Translations under genes and position numbers: made by a program
Origin: Roseateles sp.
Lineage (GTDB): Bacteria; Pseudomonadota; Gammaproteobacteria; Burkholderiales; Burkholderiaceae
Direction: 5' to 3'
Assembly: GCA_019232985.1 (NCBI GenBank)
Contig: JAFAMW010000067.1
Location: forward strand, 1 to 64,000
Length of the DNA stretch: 64,000 nt
In this document: one piece after another, positions 1-9,253 of the stretch
How positions within the stretch are numbered: position 1 is the first letter of the stretch
Layout: the number at the start of each line of letters is the position of its first letter
Notes under the pieces: generated by a model
What the model was told of the DNA's origin: nothing
Databases searched by the model: none
What the model saw: only the letters and a program-made list of their open reading frames with translations

Positions 1-30
1 TAATCCGCCCCAATCTTTCAGGGGATGGGC

Positions 31-1521
31 ATGCGATTTCGAAGCCAGCCAAAAGCTGCACACGGTCTCTCATTTCTTCTGGCCACGCTGCTGCTCACAA
101 GCGCGGCGGCAGCGCAGGCTGCACCGGAGCTCAAGGCCTGCCGCATCGCCGGCATCGAGACGGAGGTGCAGTGCGGCAGCGTGAAGCGCCCCCTCGATCC
201 GGCCAAACCTGAGGGCACGCAGATCGAGGTGCAGTACGTCGTGGTGCCCGCCATGGCGCGCAACAAGCTGCCCGACCCGGTACTCTTCATCGCCGGCGGC
301 CCGGGCCAGAGCGCCATCGACATCGCCGGCGCCGTGATGGGCCGGCTCAACCGACTGAACAACCGGCGCGATCTCGTCTTCGTCGACCAGCGCGGCACCG
401 GCCGCTCCGCGCCGCTGCAATGCGCCGACGAGGACCGCAAGAGCCTCTCCGGCAGCATGGGCCGCGACAGCCAGTTCGAGGCCCTCGATCAATGTCGCAA
501 GACGCTGCAGGCCCTGCCCTACGGCGACCTGCGCCAGTTCACCACCACCATCGCCATGCAGGACATGGACGCCGTGCGCGAGCAGCTCGGCGCCGCGCAG
601 TGGAACGTGATCGGCGGCAGCTACGGCACGCGCGCCGCGCTGGAATACCTGCGCCAGTTCCCCACGCACGTGCGCCGCACCGTGATCGACGGCGTGGCGC
701 CGCCGGACATGGTCCTGCCCGAGAGTTTCTCGGCAGACAACCACGAGGCGCTGGAGGCCGTGTTCAAGGCTTGCGATGACAACAAGGCCTGCGCCGCGCG
801 CTTCCCGAAGCTGCGCGAGGAATGGGCCGCGCTGCTGGCCTCGATGCCGCGCGCGGTGCAGCTCAACCATCCGGTCACCGGCGAGCTCGAGCAGGTCACG
901 CTCAGCCGCTACGCGCTGCTGAGCCTGGTGCGAAGCCCGCTCTACGGCCCGGCTGGCGCAGCGATGCTGCCCGCTGCGATCCACGAGGCCTCGCAGGGCC
1001 GCTTCGGCCCCCTGATGGCGATCGGCTCCAGCATCGGCGGCTCGTCCAAGAAGATGCGTCTGGCCGAAGGCATGCACTTCTCGGTGGTCTGCGCCGAGGA
1101 CGTGCAACACATGGGCAAGCTGCCCGCCTCGGGCGATTTCGGTAACAGCTTCGCCGAGGTCTACGAGCACATCTGCAAGACCTGGCCGCGCGGCACCGTG
1201 CCCGAGGCCTTCTACACCGTGCCGCCGACCAGCACGCCCGTGCTGCTGATGAGCGGCGGCGCCGACCCGGTCACGCCGCCGCGCCACGCGGCGCGCGTCG
1301 CCGCCGCGCTCGGGCCGCTCGCCCAGCCTGTCGTCGTGCCGCAGTCGGGCCATGGCGTGATGGGCATCGCGTGCATGAGCGACGTGCTCTACCGCTTCGT
1401 CGACGCGGCCGACGCCGCCCGCGCCCGGCCCGTCGACGCGGCCTGCGCGACCGCGATCCCGCGCCCGCCCGCCTACCTGCCGCCGCGCGTCGCCGGCGAC
1501 GCTGGAGACAACACCCGATGA
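31..1521 (+). CDS. Secreted alpha/beta hydrolase with TAP-like C-terminus
   Basis: A 496-residue protein with an Arg-containing N-terminus and a hydrophobic stretch ending in AAAAQA, which reads as a Sec signal peptide, so it should act in the periplasm or outside. The serine-hydrolase triad is visible as Ser197 in GGSYGTR, Asp412 in GGADPVTPP and His441 in QSGHGVMG; FIAGGPGQS is the oxyanion region. This matches the tripeptidyl aminopeptidase / proline iminopeptidase-like family with a TAP-like C-terminal domain. Substrate is unknown. An in-frame ATG at 25 also exists, but the AGGGG at 20-24 is better spaced for the ATG at 31. The stop overlaps the ABC ATPase start as ATGA, so the three genes to 3490 form an operon. 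Confidence 0.88.
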   Translation: MRFRSQPKAAHGLSFLLATLLLTSAAAAQAAPELKACRIAGIETEVQCGSVKRPLDPAKPEGTQIEVQYVVVPAMARNKLPDPVLFIAGGPGQSAIDIAGAVMGRLNRLNNRRDLVFVDQRGTGRSAPLQCADEDRKSLSGSMGRDSQFEALDQCRKTLQALPYGDLRQFTTTIAMQDMDAVREQLGAAQWNVIGGSYGTRAALEYLRQFPTHVRRTVIDGVAPPDMVLPESFSADNHEALEAVFKACDDNKACAARFPKLREEWAALLASMPRAVQLNHPVTGELEQVTLSRYALLSLVRSPLYGPAGAAMLPAAIHEASQGRFGPLMAIGSSIGGSSKKMRLAEGMHFSVVCAEDVQHMGKLPASGDFGNSFAEVYEHICKTWPRGTVPEAFYTVPPTSTPVLLMSGGADPVTPPRHAARVAAALGPLAQPVVVPQSGHGVMGIACMSDVLYRFVDAADAARARPVDAACATAIPRPPAYLPPRVAGDAGDNTR

Positions 1522-2324
1522 TCCGCCTCGACCAGATCAGCAAGCGCTTCGTCGCGCGCACGGCCGGCGCCGCGAAGCAGAAGAACCCGTTCAGGCGCGC
1601 GGCCAAACAGACGGTCCAGGCCGTCGACGGCCTGAGCCTCGACGCGCCCGACGGCCGCATCACCGGCCTGCTCGGCCCGAACGGCGCGGGCAAGACGACC
1701 TCGCTGCGCATGCTCGCGGGCCTGCTGCCGCCCGACCAGGGCCGCATCGGCGTCGACGGCATCGACGCCGTCGCGCAGCCGCGCGAGGCGCTCGCGCGCA
1801 TGGGCATTCTCGGCGACGCCCATGGCCTGTACCCGCGCCTGTCGGCGCGGGAGAACATCGTCTACTACGGCCGCCTGCAGGGCATGGATGCCGACGCCGC
1901 GGCCGCGCGCGCCGACGAGCTCGCGCGCCTGCTCGACATGCGCGCCCTGCTCGACCGCCGCACCGAAGGCTTCAGCCAGGGCGAGCGCATGAAGACCGCG
2001 CTCGCGCGCGCGCTCGTCCACGACCCCGCGAACATCGTGCTCGACGAGCCGACCAACGGCCTCGACGTGCTCGCGACGCGCGGCCTGCGCGAGGCGCTAC
2101 GCCACCTGCGCTCGCCGGCCGGCGGCGCCAAGTGCATCGTGTTCTCGACCCACATCATGCAGGAGGTCGAGCAGCTGTGCGACCGCGTGACCGTCGTCGC
2201 CGGCGGCCGCCGCGTCGCCGAGGGCACGGTCGACGAGCTGCTCGCCCAGGCCGGCTGCACGCGCTTCGAGGACGCGTTCGTCGCCCTCGCCTACGGCGCC
2301 CCTACCCGCAACGGAGACGCATGA
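1518..2324 (+). CDS. natA: ABC transporter ATPase, NatA type
   Basis: A 268-residue cytoplasmic nucleotide-binding subunit. Walker A is GPNGAGKTT, the signature region is FSQGERMKTALARAL, Walker B is NIVLDEPTNG, and the switch His lies in FSTHIMQEV. These fit the NatA/CcmA subclass of exporter ATPases. An open frame runs further upstream, but the ATG at 1518 overlaps the hydrolase stop by four bases and is the natural start. It is translationally coupled to the permease downstream. The family is known for Na+ export or drug export; the real substrate here cannot be inferred. The linked secreted hydrolase is a conserved-looking neighbour whose role is unclear. Confidence 0.9.
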   Translation: MIRLDQISKRFVARTAGAAKQKNPFRRAAKQTVQAVDGLSLDAPDGRITGLLGPNGAGKTTSLRMLAGLLPPDQGRIGVDGIDAVAQPREALARMGILGDAHGLYPRLSARENIVYYGRLQGMDADAAAARADELARLLDMRALLDRRTEGFSQGERMKTALARALVHDPANIVLDEPTNGLDVLATRGLREALRHLRSPAGGAKCIVFSTHIMQEVEQLCDRVTVVAGGRRVAEGTVDELLAQAGCTRFEDAFVALAYGAPTRNGDA

Positions 2325-3490
2325 TGCTGAAGATTTTTGCGATCGTCCTCGGCAAGGAGCTGCGCGACGCGCTGCGCGACCGGCGCACGCTCGCGCGCCT
2401 GCTGATCCCGGCCGTGATCATGGGCCCGCTGATGCTGATGGTGATCTCCAACCTCGTGTCCTCGCTCGAGGCGCAGGCCGAGCAGCGCGAGGTCATGGCC
2501 GTCGGCATCGACAACGCGCCGACGCTGCGCAACTACCTCGAGCGCCAGACCTACAAGATCAAGACCGCGCCGGCCGACTACGAGGAGCAGCTGCGCAAGA
2601 GCCGGCTCAACGAGCCGGTGCTCGTCGTCGGCCAGGATTTCGAGAAGGCGCTCGCCGACGGCGACCGGCCCAAGCTCGAGATCGTCAGCGACAGCGCGAA
2701 CCAGCGCGCGAGCGTCGGCGTGCGCACGCTGAACAAGCTCGTCGAGGGCTTCGCGCAGGAGCGCGGCGGGCTCGCGCTGATGCTGCGCGGCGTGCCCACG
2801 GGGCTGCTGCAGCCGGTCGAGGTGCACGAGCGCGACCTCGCGAGCGCGCAGGCGCGCGCGTCGCAGATCACCGGCATGATCCCGATGTTCATCATCATGG
2901 CCGTGCTCTACGGCGCGCTGACGGCCGCGCTCGACAGCACGGCCGGCGAGCGCGAGCGCGGCTCGCTCGAACCGCTCCTGATGAACCCGGTGCCGCATTT
3001 CGCGCTGGTGCTCGGCAAATGGGGCGCCGTGGCCCTGCTCGGCATGGCCGTCGCGGTGCTCGCCAACCTCGGCTACGTGCCCGCCCAGGACCTGATCCAC
3101 AACGAGACGCTGCAGGCGATGTTCCGCTTCGGCCCGGCCGAGGCGCTGCGCTTCCTGCTGCTGCAGCTGCCGCTCGCGGCCGGGCTGTCGGCGCTGCTGA
3201 TGGCCGTCGCGATCCGCTCCAAGACCTACAAGGAGGCGCAGGCCGGCAGCGCGCTGGTCATCACGGGCATCAGCCTCGCGCCGATGGTCGCGATCATGAA
3301 CCCGGGCGCCGAGCCGTTCTGGTACTACCTGGTGCCGGGCCTCGGCCAGTACACGCTGATGATGCAGGTCCTCAAGGGCCAGGCGCTGCAGTTCGCGCCG
3401 GTGGCGACGACGGTGGCCGGCGGCATCGTGCTGATGATCGCGGGCCTCGCCTTCGTCGCGCGCTCGATGCGCAGCGCCGTCGCTCGCTGA
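2321..3490 (+). CDS. natB: ABC transporter permease, NatB type
   Basis: A 389-residue membrane protein. One transmembrane helix near the N-terminus (LLIPAVIMGPLMLMV) is followed by a roughly 150-residue extracytoplasmic domain and then about five C-terminal helices, the ABC-2/NatB layout. The conserved GERERGSLEPLLMNP segment sits after the second helix, as is typical of this family. The ATG at 2321 overlaps the ATPase stop; a second ATG follows directly at 2324. With NatA it forms an exporter whose substrate is unknown. The next 180 bases contain only palindromic repeats, so the operon probably ends here. Confidence 0.9.
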   Translation: MMLKIFAIVLGKELRDALRDRRTLARLLIPAVIMGPLMLMVISNLVSSLEAQAEQREVMAVGIDNAPTLRNYLERQTYKIKTAPADYEEQLRKSRLNEPVLVVGQDFEKALADGDRPKLEIVSDSANQRASVGVRTLNKLVEGFAQERGGLALMLRGVPTGLLQPVEVHERDLASAQARASQITGMIPMFIIMAVLYGALTAALDSTAGERERGSLEPLLMNPVPHFALVLGKWGAVALLGMAVAVLANLGYVPAQDLIHNETLQAMFRFGPAEALRFLLLQLPLAAGLSALLMAVAIRSKTYKEAQAGSALVITGISLAPMVAIMNPGAEPFWYYLVPGLGQYTLMMQVLKGQALQFAPVATTVAGGIVLMIAGLAFVARSMRSAVAR

Positions 3491-3495
3491 CGTTT

Positions 3496-3673
3496 GCGCC
3501 CCTCGGCCGACGCGTAGGTCGGCCGATCCCCCAGGGGGCTGAGTCGGCACCGAGGACAGGCCCGCGGCCTGTCCGACGGCCCACGAAGGACCGATCGCGT
3601 CTCGCGCGATCGGGCTGGGGACGGCTGCTTGGGAGCGGCCCGGCGCTGCGTGGCCCGGCGCCCCTCGGCCGAC
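3496..3673. repeat. GC-rich intergenic palindromic element, copy 1
   Basis: A gene-free stretch bounded by a 16-bp direct repeat, GCGCCCCTCGGCCGAC, at 3496-3511 and 3658-3673. Inside are stem-loops with perfect arms: GGCCGAC/GTCGGCC at 3505-3524, GACAGGCC/GGCCTGTC at 3555-3573 and CGATCGCG/CGCGATCG at 3592-3612. The segment CTTGGGAGCGGCCCGGCGC (3628-3646) recurs almost unchanged near 13324 and 24210. The hairpins may end natAB transcription, but no T-run is present. Confidence 0.7.
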
Positions 3674-3680
3674 ATTCGGC

Positions 3681-3938
3681 CTACGGCGGCGCCGTCGCCC
3701 GCTCGACATGACCGAGCCAGCGCATCGCCTGCTCGCGGCTCGCGCCGCACATCTCCTCGCTAGGCTGCAGGGATGAGCACACGGCCGGCCGCTCGGGCCG
3801 GCCGAAGACCCTGCAGCGCAGCTCGGCGTCGAGCTGGACGCAGGGCACGCCGGCCGGCTTGCCCTCGGGCATGCCCGGAATCGGCGAGCTGATCGACGGG
3901 GCGATGCAGCAGGCAGCGCAGCGGTCTCGGCATTCCAT
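3681..3938 (-). CDS. YkgJ-family cysteine-cluster protein
   Basis: An 85-residue protein starting [11 protein letters not shown]. The Cys-rich start, the following CIAPS and [10 protein letters not shown] segments, and the later Cys residues in VPCVQL, LRCRVF and AVCSS match the short form of the YkgJ family, thought to bind zinc or iron through a cysteine cluster. An upstream in-frame ATG at 3992 exists, but the family begins at the MEC motif. Function in the cell is unknown. It is divergent from mnmG, with a perfect DnaA box in between. Confidence 0.85.
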   Translation of the reverse strand: MECRDRCAACCIAPSISSPIPGMPEGKPAGVPCVQLDAELRCRVFGRPERPAVCSSLQPSEEMCGASREQAMRWLGHVERATAPP

Positions 3939-3984
3939 GGCCGCGATTGTCGCCGCGGCCGATCCCGCGCAGTCCGCCCGTGAC

Positions 3985-3993
3985 TTATCCACA
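3985..3993 (+). promoter_or_regulatory. DnaA box TTATCCACA
   Basis: A perfect match to the 9-bp DnaA-box consensus lies 68 bases upstream of mnmG, in the divergent gap with the YkgJ gene. It could let DnaA influence mnmG transcription, as gidA transcription is linked to initiation near oriC in E. coli. A single box is not an origin. Confidence 0.6.
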
Positions 3994-4060
3994 GGCGCTC
4001 CGTAGAATTGCGGGTTTGCCCCGGGCCGATCGCGCGCCGCGGCTTATCGCATAGGCACCC

Positions 4061-6007
4061 ATGCTCTACCCCAAGGAATTCGACGTGATCGTGGTCGGTG
4101 GCGGCCACGCCGGCACCGAGGCCGCGCTCGCGAGCGCGCGCATGGGTGCGACCACCCTGCTGCTGACCCACAACATCGAGACCCTGGGCCAGATGAGCTG
4201 CAACCCCTCGATCGGCGGCATCGGCAAGGGCCACCTGGTCAAGGAGGTCGACGCGCTCGGCGGCGCGATGGCGCTCGCGACCGACGAGGCCGGCATCCAG
4301 TTCCGCATCCTCAACGGCTCCAAGGGCCCGGCCGTGCGCGCGACGCGCGCCCAGGCCGACCGCGTGCTCTACAAGGCCGCGATCCGCCGCCGCCTCGAGA
4401 ACCAGCCCCATCTGTGGCTGTTCCAGCAGGCCGTCGACGACCTGCTCGTCGAGGGCGAGCGCGTCGTCGGCGCCGTCACGCAAATGGGCCTGCAGTTCCG
4501 CGCGCGCGCCGTCGTGCTGACGGCCGGCACCTTCCTCGACGGCCGTATCCACGTCGGCCTCGAAAACTACGCGGCCGGCCGCGCGGGCGACCCGCCGGCC
4601 GTGTCCCTCTCGGGCCGGCTCAAGGAACTCAAGCTGCCGCAGGGCCGCCTGAAGACCGGCACGCCGCCGCGCCTGGACGGCCGCACCATCGACTTCGCGA
4701 AATGCGAGGCCCAGCCCGGCGATCTCACTCCCGTGCCGGTGTTCAGCTTCATGGGCGACGCGGCGATGCACCCGCAGCAGCTGCCCTGCTGGATCACGCA
4801 TACGAACGAACGCACCCACGCGATCATCCGCTCCGGCTTCGACCGCAGCCCGATGTTCACGGGCGTGATCGAAGGCGTCGGCCCGCGCTACTGCCCGAGC
4901 ATCGAGGACAAGGTCAACCGCTTCGCCGACAAGGACAGCCACCAGATCTTCCTCGAGCCCGAGGGCCTGACGACGCACGAGTTCTACCCGAACGGCATCT
5001 CGACCTCGCTGCCCTTCGACGTCCAGCTCGCCGCCGTGCGCTCGATCCACGGCCTCGAGAACGCCCATATCCTGCGCCCCGGATACGCGATCGAGTACGA
5101 CTACTTCGACCCGCGCGAGCTCAAGTCGAGCTTCGAAACGCGCGCGATCGGCGGCCTGTTCTTCGCGGGCCAGATCAACGGCACGACCGGCTACGAGGAG
5201 GCGGCGGCGCAGGGCCTGTTCGCCGGCCTCAACGCCGCGCTCCAGGTCCAGGGCCGCGACGCCTGGCTGCCGGGCCGCGACCAGGCCTACCTCGGCGTGC
5301 TCGTCGACGATCTGATCACCAAGGGCGTGACCGAGCCCTACCGGATGTTCACGAGCCGCGCCGAGTTCCGGCTGCAGCTGCGCGAGGACAACGCCGACCT
5401 GCGCCTGACCGAAGCCGGCCGCGGGCTGGGCCTCGTCGACGACGCGCGCTGGGACCGCTTCAACCGCAAGCGCGACGCTGTTTCACGTGAAACAGAGAAG
5501 CTCAAGTCGACCTGGGTCCACCCGGGTATCCTCCCAGCAGCAGACGCAGAGCGGCTCGTCGGCAAGGCGCTCGAGCGCGAGTACAACCTCGTCGACCTGC
5601 TGCGCCGTCCCGGCGTCGTCTACGACACGCTCGCCGAGGTCGTCGCCCTCGCCCGCCCCGAGGTCGGCGTCTCGCGCGCGGCGCTCGAGGCCGAGCTCGG
5701 CGCGCCGCTCGCGGCGGCCGTGATCGAGCAGGTCGAGATCGCGACCAAATACGCGGGCTATATCGACAAGCAGGTCGACGACGTCGCGCGCGCCGCGCAT
5801 TTCGAGCACCTGCGCCTGCCCGAGGAGCTCGACTACGCCCAGGTCGGCGCGCTCTCTTTCGAGGTGCGCCAGAAGCTCGCCAAGCACCGCCCCGAGACGC
5901 TCGGCCAGGCCTCGCGGATCTCGGGCGTCACGCCGGCCGCGATCTCGCTGCTGCTCGTCCACCTCAAGAAGGGCCGTTTCAAGGGTTTCGTCGAACATGC
6001 CGCCTGA
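4061..6007 (+). CDS. mnmG: tRNA uridine-5-carboxymethylaminomethyl modification enzyme MnmG
   Basis: A 648-residue flavoprotein, slightly longer than E. coli MnmG (629). With MnmE (not in the window) it installs the cmnm5 group at wobble uridine 34 of several tRNAs. The dinucleotide-binding start [14 protein letters not shown], the [22 protein letters not shown] signature and [11 protein letters not shown] are textbook MnmG. A perfect parS site is embedded in the codons for AVSRET around residue 475, so this reading frame also carries a chromosome-partition site. It overlaps rsmG by 11 bases. A DnaA box lies upstream. Confidence 0.98.
   Translation: MLYPKEFDVIVVGGGHAGTEAALASARMGATTLLLTHNIETLGQMSCNPSIGGIGKGHLVKEVDALGGAMALATDEAGIQFRILNGSKGPAVRATRAQADRVLYKAAIRRRLENQPHLWLFQQAVDDLLVEGERVVGAVTQMGLQFRARAVVLTAGTFLDGRIHVGLENYAAGRAGDPPAVSLSGRLKELKLPQGRLKTGTPPRLDGRTIDFAKCEAQPGDLTPVPVFSFMGDAAMHPQQLPCWITHTNERTHAIIRSGFDRSPMFTGVIEGVGPRYCPSIEDKVNRFADKDSHQIFLEPEGLTTHEFYPNGISTSLPFDVQLAAVRSIHGLENAHILRPGYAIEYDYFDPRELKSSFETRAIGGLFFAGQINGTTGYEEAAAQGLFAGLNAALQVQGRDAWLPGRDQAYLGVLVDDLITKGVTEPYRMFTSRAEFRLQLREDNADLRLTEAGRGLGLVDDARWDRFNRKRDAVSRETEKLKSTWVHPGILPAADAERLVGKALEREYNLVDLLRRPGVVYDTLAEVVALARPEVGVSRAALEAELGAPLAAAVIEQVEIATKYAGYIDKQVDDVARAAHFEHLRLPEELDYAQVGALSFEVRQKLAKHRPETLGQASRISGVTPAAISLLLVHLKKGRFKGFVEHAA
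5479..5494. promoter_or_regulatory. parS centromere site, perfect consensus
   Basis: TGTTTCACGTGAAACA, the exact 16-bp palindromic parS consensus bound by chromosomal ParB, lies inside mnmG and encodes part of AVSRET. It is 1.2 kb from parA and 4.3 kb from parB. ParB should nucleate and spread here to organise the origin region. Confidence 0.95.
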
Positions 6008-6644
6008 TTTCCGCGCGACGCTGGACACCGCAGCGCAACAACTCGGCCTGACACTCGACGCCCAGCAGCTCGACCGGCTGCTCGCCTACCTCGACCTGAT
6101 CCAGAAGTGGAACAAGGTCTACAACCTGACCGCCGTACGCGAGCCCGCGGCGATGTTGACCCAGCACCTCGTCGACAGCCTGTCGGTGCTGCCGCCGCTG
6201 ATCAAGCACGCCGGCGGCCGACCCCAGCGCCTGCTCGACGTCGGCAGCGGCGGCGGCCTGCCCGGCGTCGTGATCGCGATCTGCCGGCCCGAGTTCGAGG
6301 TCGTCTGCGTCGACGCGGTCGCCAAGAAGGCGCGCTTCATCGCCCAGGTCGCGGCCGAGCTCGGCCTCGCGAACCTGCGCGGCGATCATTCGCGCGTCGA
6401 GTCGCTGCAGCTGCCGGCCTTCGACATCGTGACGTCGCGCGCGTTCGCCTCGCTCGTCGACTTCACGACGCTGACCCGCCAGCACCTGGCGAAGGGCGCG
6501 GTCTGGGCCGCGATGAAGGGCCAGCACCCGGCCGACGAGCTTGCCGCCCTGCCCGCCGACCTCGAAGTGTTTCACGTGGAACCTTTGCAAGTCCCCGGCC
6601 TCGACGCACAGCGCTGCCTCGTCTGGATTCGCCCGAAACCCTGA
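5997..6644 (+). CDS. rsmG: 16S rRNA (guanine527-N7)-methyltransferase RsmG
   Basis: A 215-residue SAM-dependent methyltransferase, about the size of E. coli RsmG (207), that methylates G527 of 16S rRNA; loss in other bacteria gives low-level streptomycin resistance. The family is clear from [18 protein letters not shown], the SAM-binding [17 protein letters not shown] and the VTSRAFASL motif. It starts inside the mnmG 3' end, so the two are translationally linked. A second, two-mismatch parS copy lies in its codons for VFHVEP near the C-terminus. Fifty-four bases separate it from parA. Confidence 0.97.
   Translation: MPPDFRATLDTAAQQLGLTLDAQQLDRLLAYLDLIQKWNKVYNLTAVREPAAMLTQHLVDSLSVLPPLIKHAGGRPQRLLDVGSGGGLPGVVIAICRPEFEVVCVDAVAKKARFIAQVAAELGLANLRGDHSRVESLQLPAFDIVTSRAFASLVDFTTLTRQHLAKGAVWAAMKGQHPADELAALPADLEVFHVEPLQVPGLDAQRCLVWIRPKP
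6568..6583. promoter_or_regulatory. Near-consensus parS site
   Basis: TGTTTCACGTGGAACC differs from the parS consensus at two of sixteen positions (12 and 16). It lies in the rsmG coding sequence, 131 bases before parA. The CACGTG core and the full left half-site are intact, so ParB binding is likely but probably weaker than at 5479. Confidence 0.8.
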
Positions 6645-6698
6645 GTCGGCGCGAGCCGTCCGCTTGATACCATCGCGGCCTGCTCCGCATATAAAACC

Positions 6699-7469
6699 AT
6701 GGCCAAGATCTTCTGCGTCGCCAATCAGAAAGGCGGGGTCGGCAAGACCACGACGACCGTCAACCTCGCCGCCGGGCTCGCCCAGATCGGCCAGCGCGTG
6801 CTCGTGATCGACCTCGACCCGCAGGGCAACGCGACCATGGGCTCGGGCGTCGACAAGCGCCGCCTCGAGCTGACCGTCTACGACGTGCTGCTCGAGGCCG
6901 CGACCATCCCCGAGGCCAAGGCCTTTGCGGAAAAGGCCGGCTACGACGTGCTCGGCGCGAACCGCGAGCTCGCCGGCGCCGAGGTCGAGCTCGTCGAGCT
7001 CGAGCGCCGCGAGCGCCGCCTGAAGGCCGCGATCCAGGCCGTCGACGCCGACTACGACTTCGTGCTGATCGACTGCCCGCCCTCGCTGTCCATGCTCACG
7101 CTGAACGGCCTGTGCTCGGCGCACGGCGTCGTCGTGCCGATGCAGTGCGAGTACTTCGCGCTCGAGGGCCTGTCCGACCTCGTCAACACGATCAAGCAGG
7201 TCCACGCGAACCTGAACCCCGAACTCCAGATCATCGGCCTGCTGCGCGTGATGTTCGACCCGCGCATCACGCTGCAGACCCAGGTCAGCGACCAGCTCAA
7301 GGCGCATTTCGCCGACAAGGTCTTCGACACCGTGATCCCGCGCAACGTGCGCCTCGCCGAGGCGCCGAGCTACGGCCTGCCCGGCGTCGTGTTCGACCCG
7401 AACGCCAAGGGCGCCCAGGCCTTCGTCGACTTCGCGCGCGAGATGGTCAAGCGCGTCAAGACCATGTGA
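6699..7469 (+). CDS. parA: Chromosome partitioning ATPase ParA (Soj)
   Basis: A 256-residue deviant-Walker ATPase. KGGVGKTTTTVNLAAGLA carries the signature lysine, VIDLDPQGNAT is Walker A-prime and VLIDCPPSLSMLT is Walker B. There is no N-terminal helix-turn-helix, which places it with chromosomal Soj/ParA rather than long plasmid ParA. It drives segregation of ParB-parS complexes. The two parS sites directly upstream and parB 2.4 kb downstream support the chromosomal role. A TATAAA-like sequence lies just before the ATG. Confidence 0.97.
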   Translation: MAKIFCVANQKGGVGKTTTTVNLAAGLAQIGQRVLVIDLDPQGNATMGSGVDKRRLELTVYDVLLEAATIPEAKAFAEKAGYDVLGANRELAGAEVELVELERRERRLKAAIQAVDADYDFVLIDCPPSLSMLTLNGLCSAHGVVVPMQCEYFALEGLSDLVNTIKQVHANLNPELQIIGLLRVMFDPRITLQTQVSDQLKAHFADKVFDTVIPRNVRLAEAPSYGLPGVVFDPNAKGAQAFVDFAREMVKRVKTM

Positions 7470-8254
7470 TGGGCGCCGGGGCCGCGCCGCCGCCCATGAC
7501 GCCCGACGCGCTCGCGCGCCGCGCCGAGCAGGCCGGCCTCGACGCGTCGACGCCGCCGCAAGAGCAGCGCGTCGACGGCTGGCTGCTGCGACTCTCGCCG
7601 GGCAAGGCCAAGCGCTCGCGCTGCGTGAACGCGCTCGAAGCCGGCACCCAGCCCCTGCCCGACCTGCTCGCGCGCTGCCGCCAGGCCTTCGCCAACGCCG
7701 GCCTGCCGCTGATCGTCCGCGTGACGCCCTACTCGCAGCCGGCCGACCTCGACGCGCGGCTCGCCGCGCTCGGCTGGTACCGCTTCGACGCGGCCGACGT
7801 GATGGTGCGCGCCGACCTCGATGGCCTGCCCGAAGCCGGCGCGATCGTGCCGGTCGACGCGACGCGCTACGCCGAGACCGTCGGCACGCTGCGCGGCTCG
7901 TCCAGGCGCGAGATCGATGCGCACGCCGAGCGCCTGCGCGACGCGCCCCGGCCCTACCAGGGCTTCTTCCTGACGGACGCGAACGGCGCGCTCGCGGCCT
8001 GCGGCCAGGTCGTCGTCGACGCCGATATCGCGGGCCTGTTCGACGTGTTCACGCCGCCCGCGCAACGCGGCCGCGGCCATGGCGAGCGCCTGTGCAGCGC
8101 GCTCTTGCGCCACGCGGCGAACCAGTGCGCGCAACGCGCCTACCTGCAGGTCGGCAGCGACAACGAGCTCGCGAAGCGGCTTTACGCGCGCCTCGGCTTC
8201 GCGTTCGCGTACCGCTACCACTACCGCAGCGACGATCCCGCCGCCGCGGATTGA
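7469..8254 (+). CDS. GNAT-family N-acetyltransferase
   Basis: A 261-residue protein whose C-terminal half carries the acetyl-CoA binding loop QRGRGHGERL and the GNAT beta-bulge and helix near NELAKRLYARLGFAFAYRYHY. The N-terminal half (EQRVDGWLLRLSPGKAKRSRCVNAL) resembles a degenerate GNAT repeat seen in two-domain family members. The ATG at 7469 overlaps the parA stop as TGATG, so it is coupled to parA; an alternative ATG lies at 7496. Substrate unknown. It converges on argC with a 10-base gap. Confidence 0.88.
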   Translation: MGAGAAPPPMTPDALARRAEQAGLDASTPPQEQRVDGWLLRLSPGKAKRSRCVNALEAGTQPLPDLLARCRQAFANAGLPLIVRVTPYSQPADLDARLAALGWYRFDAADVMVRADLDGLPEAGAIVPVDATRYAETVGTLRGSSRREIDAHAERLRDAPRPYQGFFLTDANGALAACGQVVVDADIAGLFDVFTPPAQRGRGHGERLCSALLRHAANQCAQRAYLQVGSDNELAKRLYARLGFAFAYRYHYRSDDPAAAD

Positions 8255-8264
8255 TAGCCCGGCT

Positions 8265-9203
8265 TTAGAGGCCGCTCGACTCCTCGCAGCCGAGGTGCAC
8301 GTTCATGCTCTGCACGGCCGCGCCGCTCGCGCCCTTGCCGAGGTTGTCGAGGCGCGCCATCACGAGCACCTGGGTCTCGCTGCCGAACACGAACAGGTCG
8401 ACGCGGTTGGTGTCGTTGCAGGCCTGGACGTCGAAGCCGCCGTCGGCGATCGTCGCCGCGTCGCGCAGCGGCATCACGCGGATGAAGCGCTCGCCCGCGT
8501 AATGCGCGCTCAGCGCCTCGTGCAGGTGCTCGGCGCGCGTGCCGGCGGCGAGCTGGCTCAGGTGCAGCGGCACCGTGACCGCGAGGCCCTTGTAGAAGTT
8601 GCCGACGATGGGCATGAACACCGGCGGCGTCGCGATGCCCGTGTGCGCGACCATCTCGGGCAGGTGCTTGTGCGCGAGGCCCAGCGCGTACGGGCGCGGC
8701 GACGTGAGCTTGGGTGCGCCGGCCTCGTAGTCGGCGATCATGCTCTTGCCGCCGCCCGAGTAGCCGGTGATCGACGTCGCCGTGATCAGCGCGTCGCGCG
8801 GCAGCAGGCCCGCGTCGACGAGCGGCCGCACGGCGAGGATGAACGCGCTCGCGTGGCAGCCCGGGTTCGCGATGCGCTTGGACGCGCGAATCGCGTCGCG
8901 CTGGCCGCGCGCGAGCTCGGGCAGACCGAAGGCCCAGCCCGGCGCCGTGCGGTGCGCGGTGCTCGCGTCGATCAGGCAGGTGTTCGGGTTGGTGATCATC
9001 GCGGCCGCTTCGCGCGAGGCCGCGTCGGGCAGGCACAGGAACGCGACGTCGGCCGCGTTGAGCAGGCGTGCGCGCTCGGCCGCGTCCTTGCGCTTGTCGG
9101 CGTCGATGCGCAGGACCTCGACGTCGGCGCGCGCGGCCAGGTATTCGTTGATGCGCAGGCCCGTCGTGCCTTCTTGTCCGTCCACATACACCTTGAAAGC
9201 CAT
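8265..9203 (-). CDS. argC: N-acetyl-gamma-glutamyl-phosphate reductase, short type
   Basis: A 312-residue enzyme of arginine synthesis that reduces N-acetylglutamyl phosphate to the semialdehyde with NADPH. The start is the ATG of [18 protein letters not shown]. The catalytic Cys is in [10 protein letters not shown] and [13 protein letters not shown] is conserved. The length and GQEGTTG nucleotide loop belong to the shorter class-2 ArgC rather than the roughly 340-residue form. No other arg gene is nearby, and it lies on the opposite strand between parA and parB, so it looks like a separate unit placed inside the partition locus. Confidence 0.95.
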   Translation of the reverse strand: MAFKVYVDGQEGTTGLRINEYLAARADVEVLRIDADKRKDAAERARLLNAADVAFLCLPDAASREAAAMITNPNTCLIDASTAHRTAPGWAFGLPELARGQRDAIRASKRIANPGCHASAFILAVRPLVDAGLLPRDALITATSITGYSGGGKSMIADYEAGAPKLTSPRPYALGLAHKHLPEMVAHTGIATPPVFMPIVGNFYKGLAVTVPLHLSQLAAGTRAEHLHEALSAHYAGERFIRVMPLRDAATIADGGFDVQACNDTNRVDLFVFGSETQVLVMARLDNLGKGASGAAVQSMNVHLGCEESSGL

Positions 9204-9253
9204 GGCCTGAGCTCCAGCAAAATCTCGAAAGATCGAAAGCATAAAGGCACATC

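Noticed and set aside
2291..5068. Very long minus-strand open frame of 925 codons across natB, the repeat and mnmG
   Set aside because: It is antisense to two strongly supported genes and its product is His/Arg/Ala/Asp-rich low-complexity sequence, the usual shadow of GC-rich codons.
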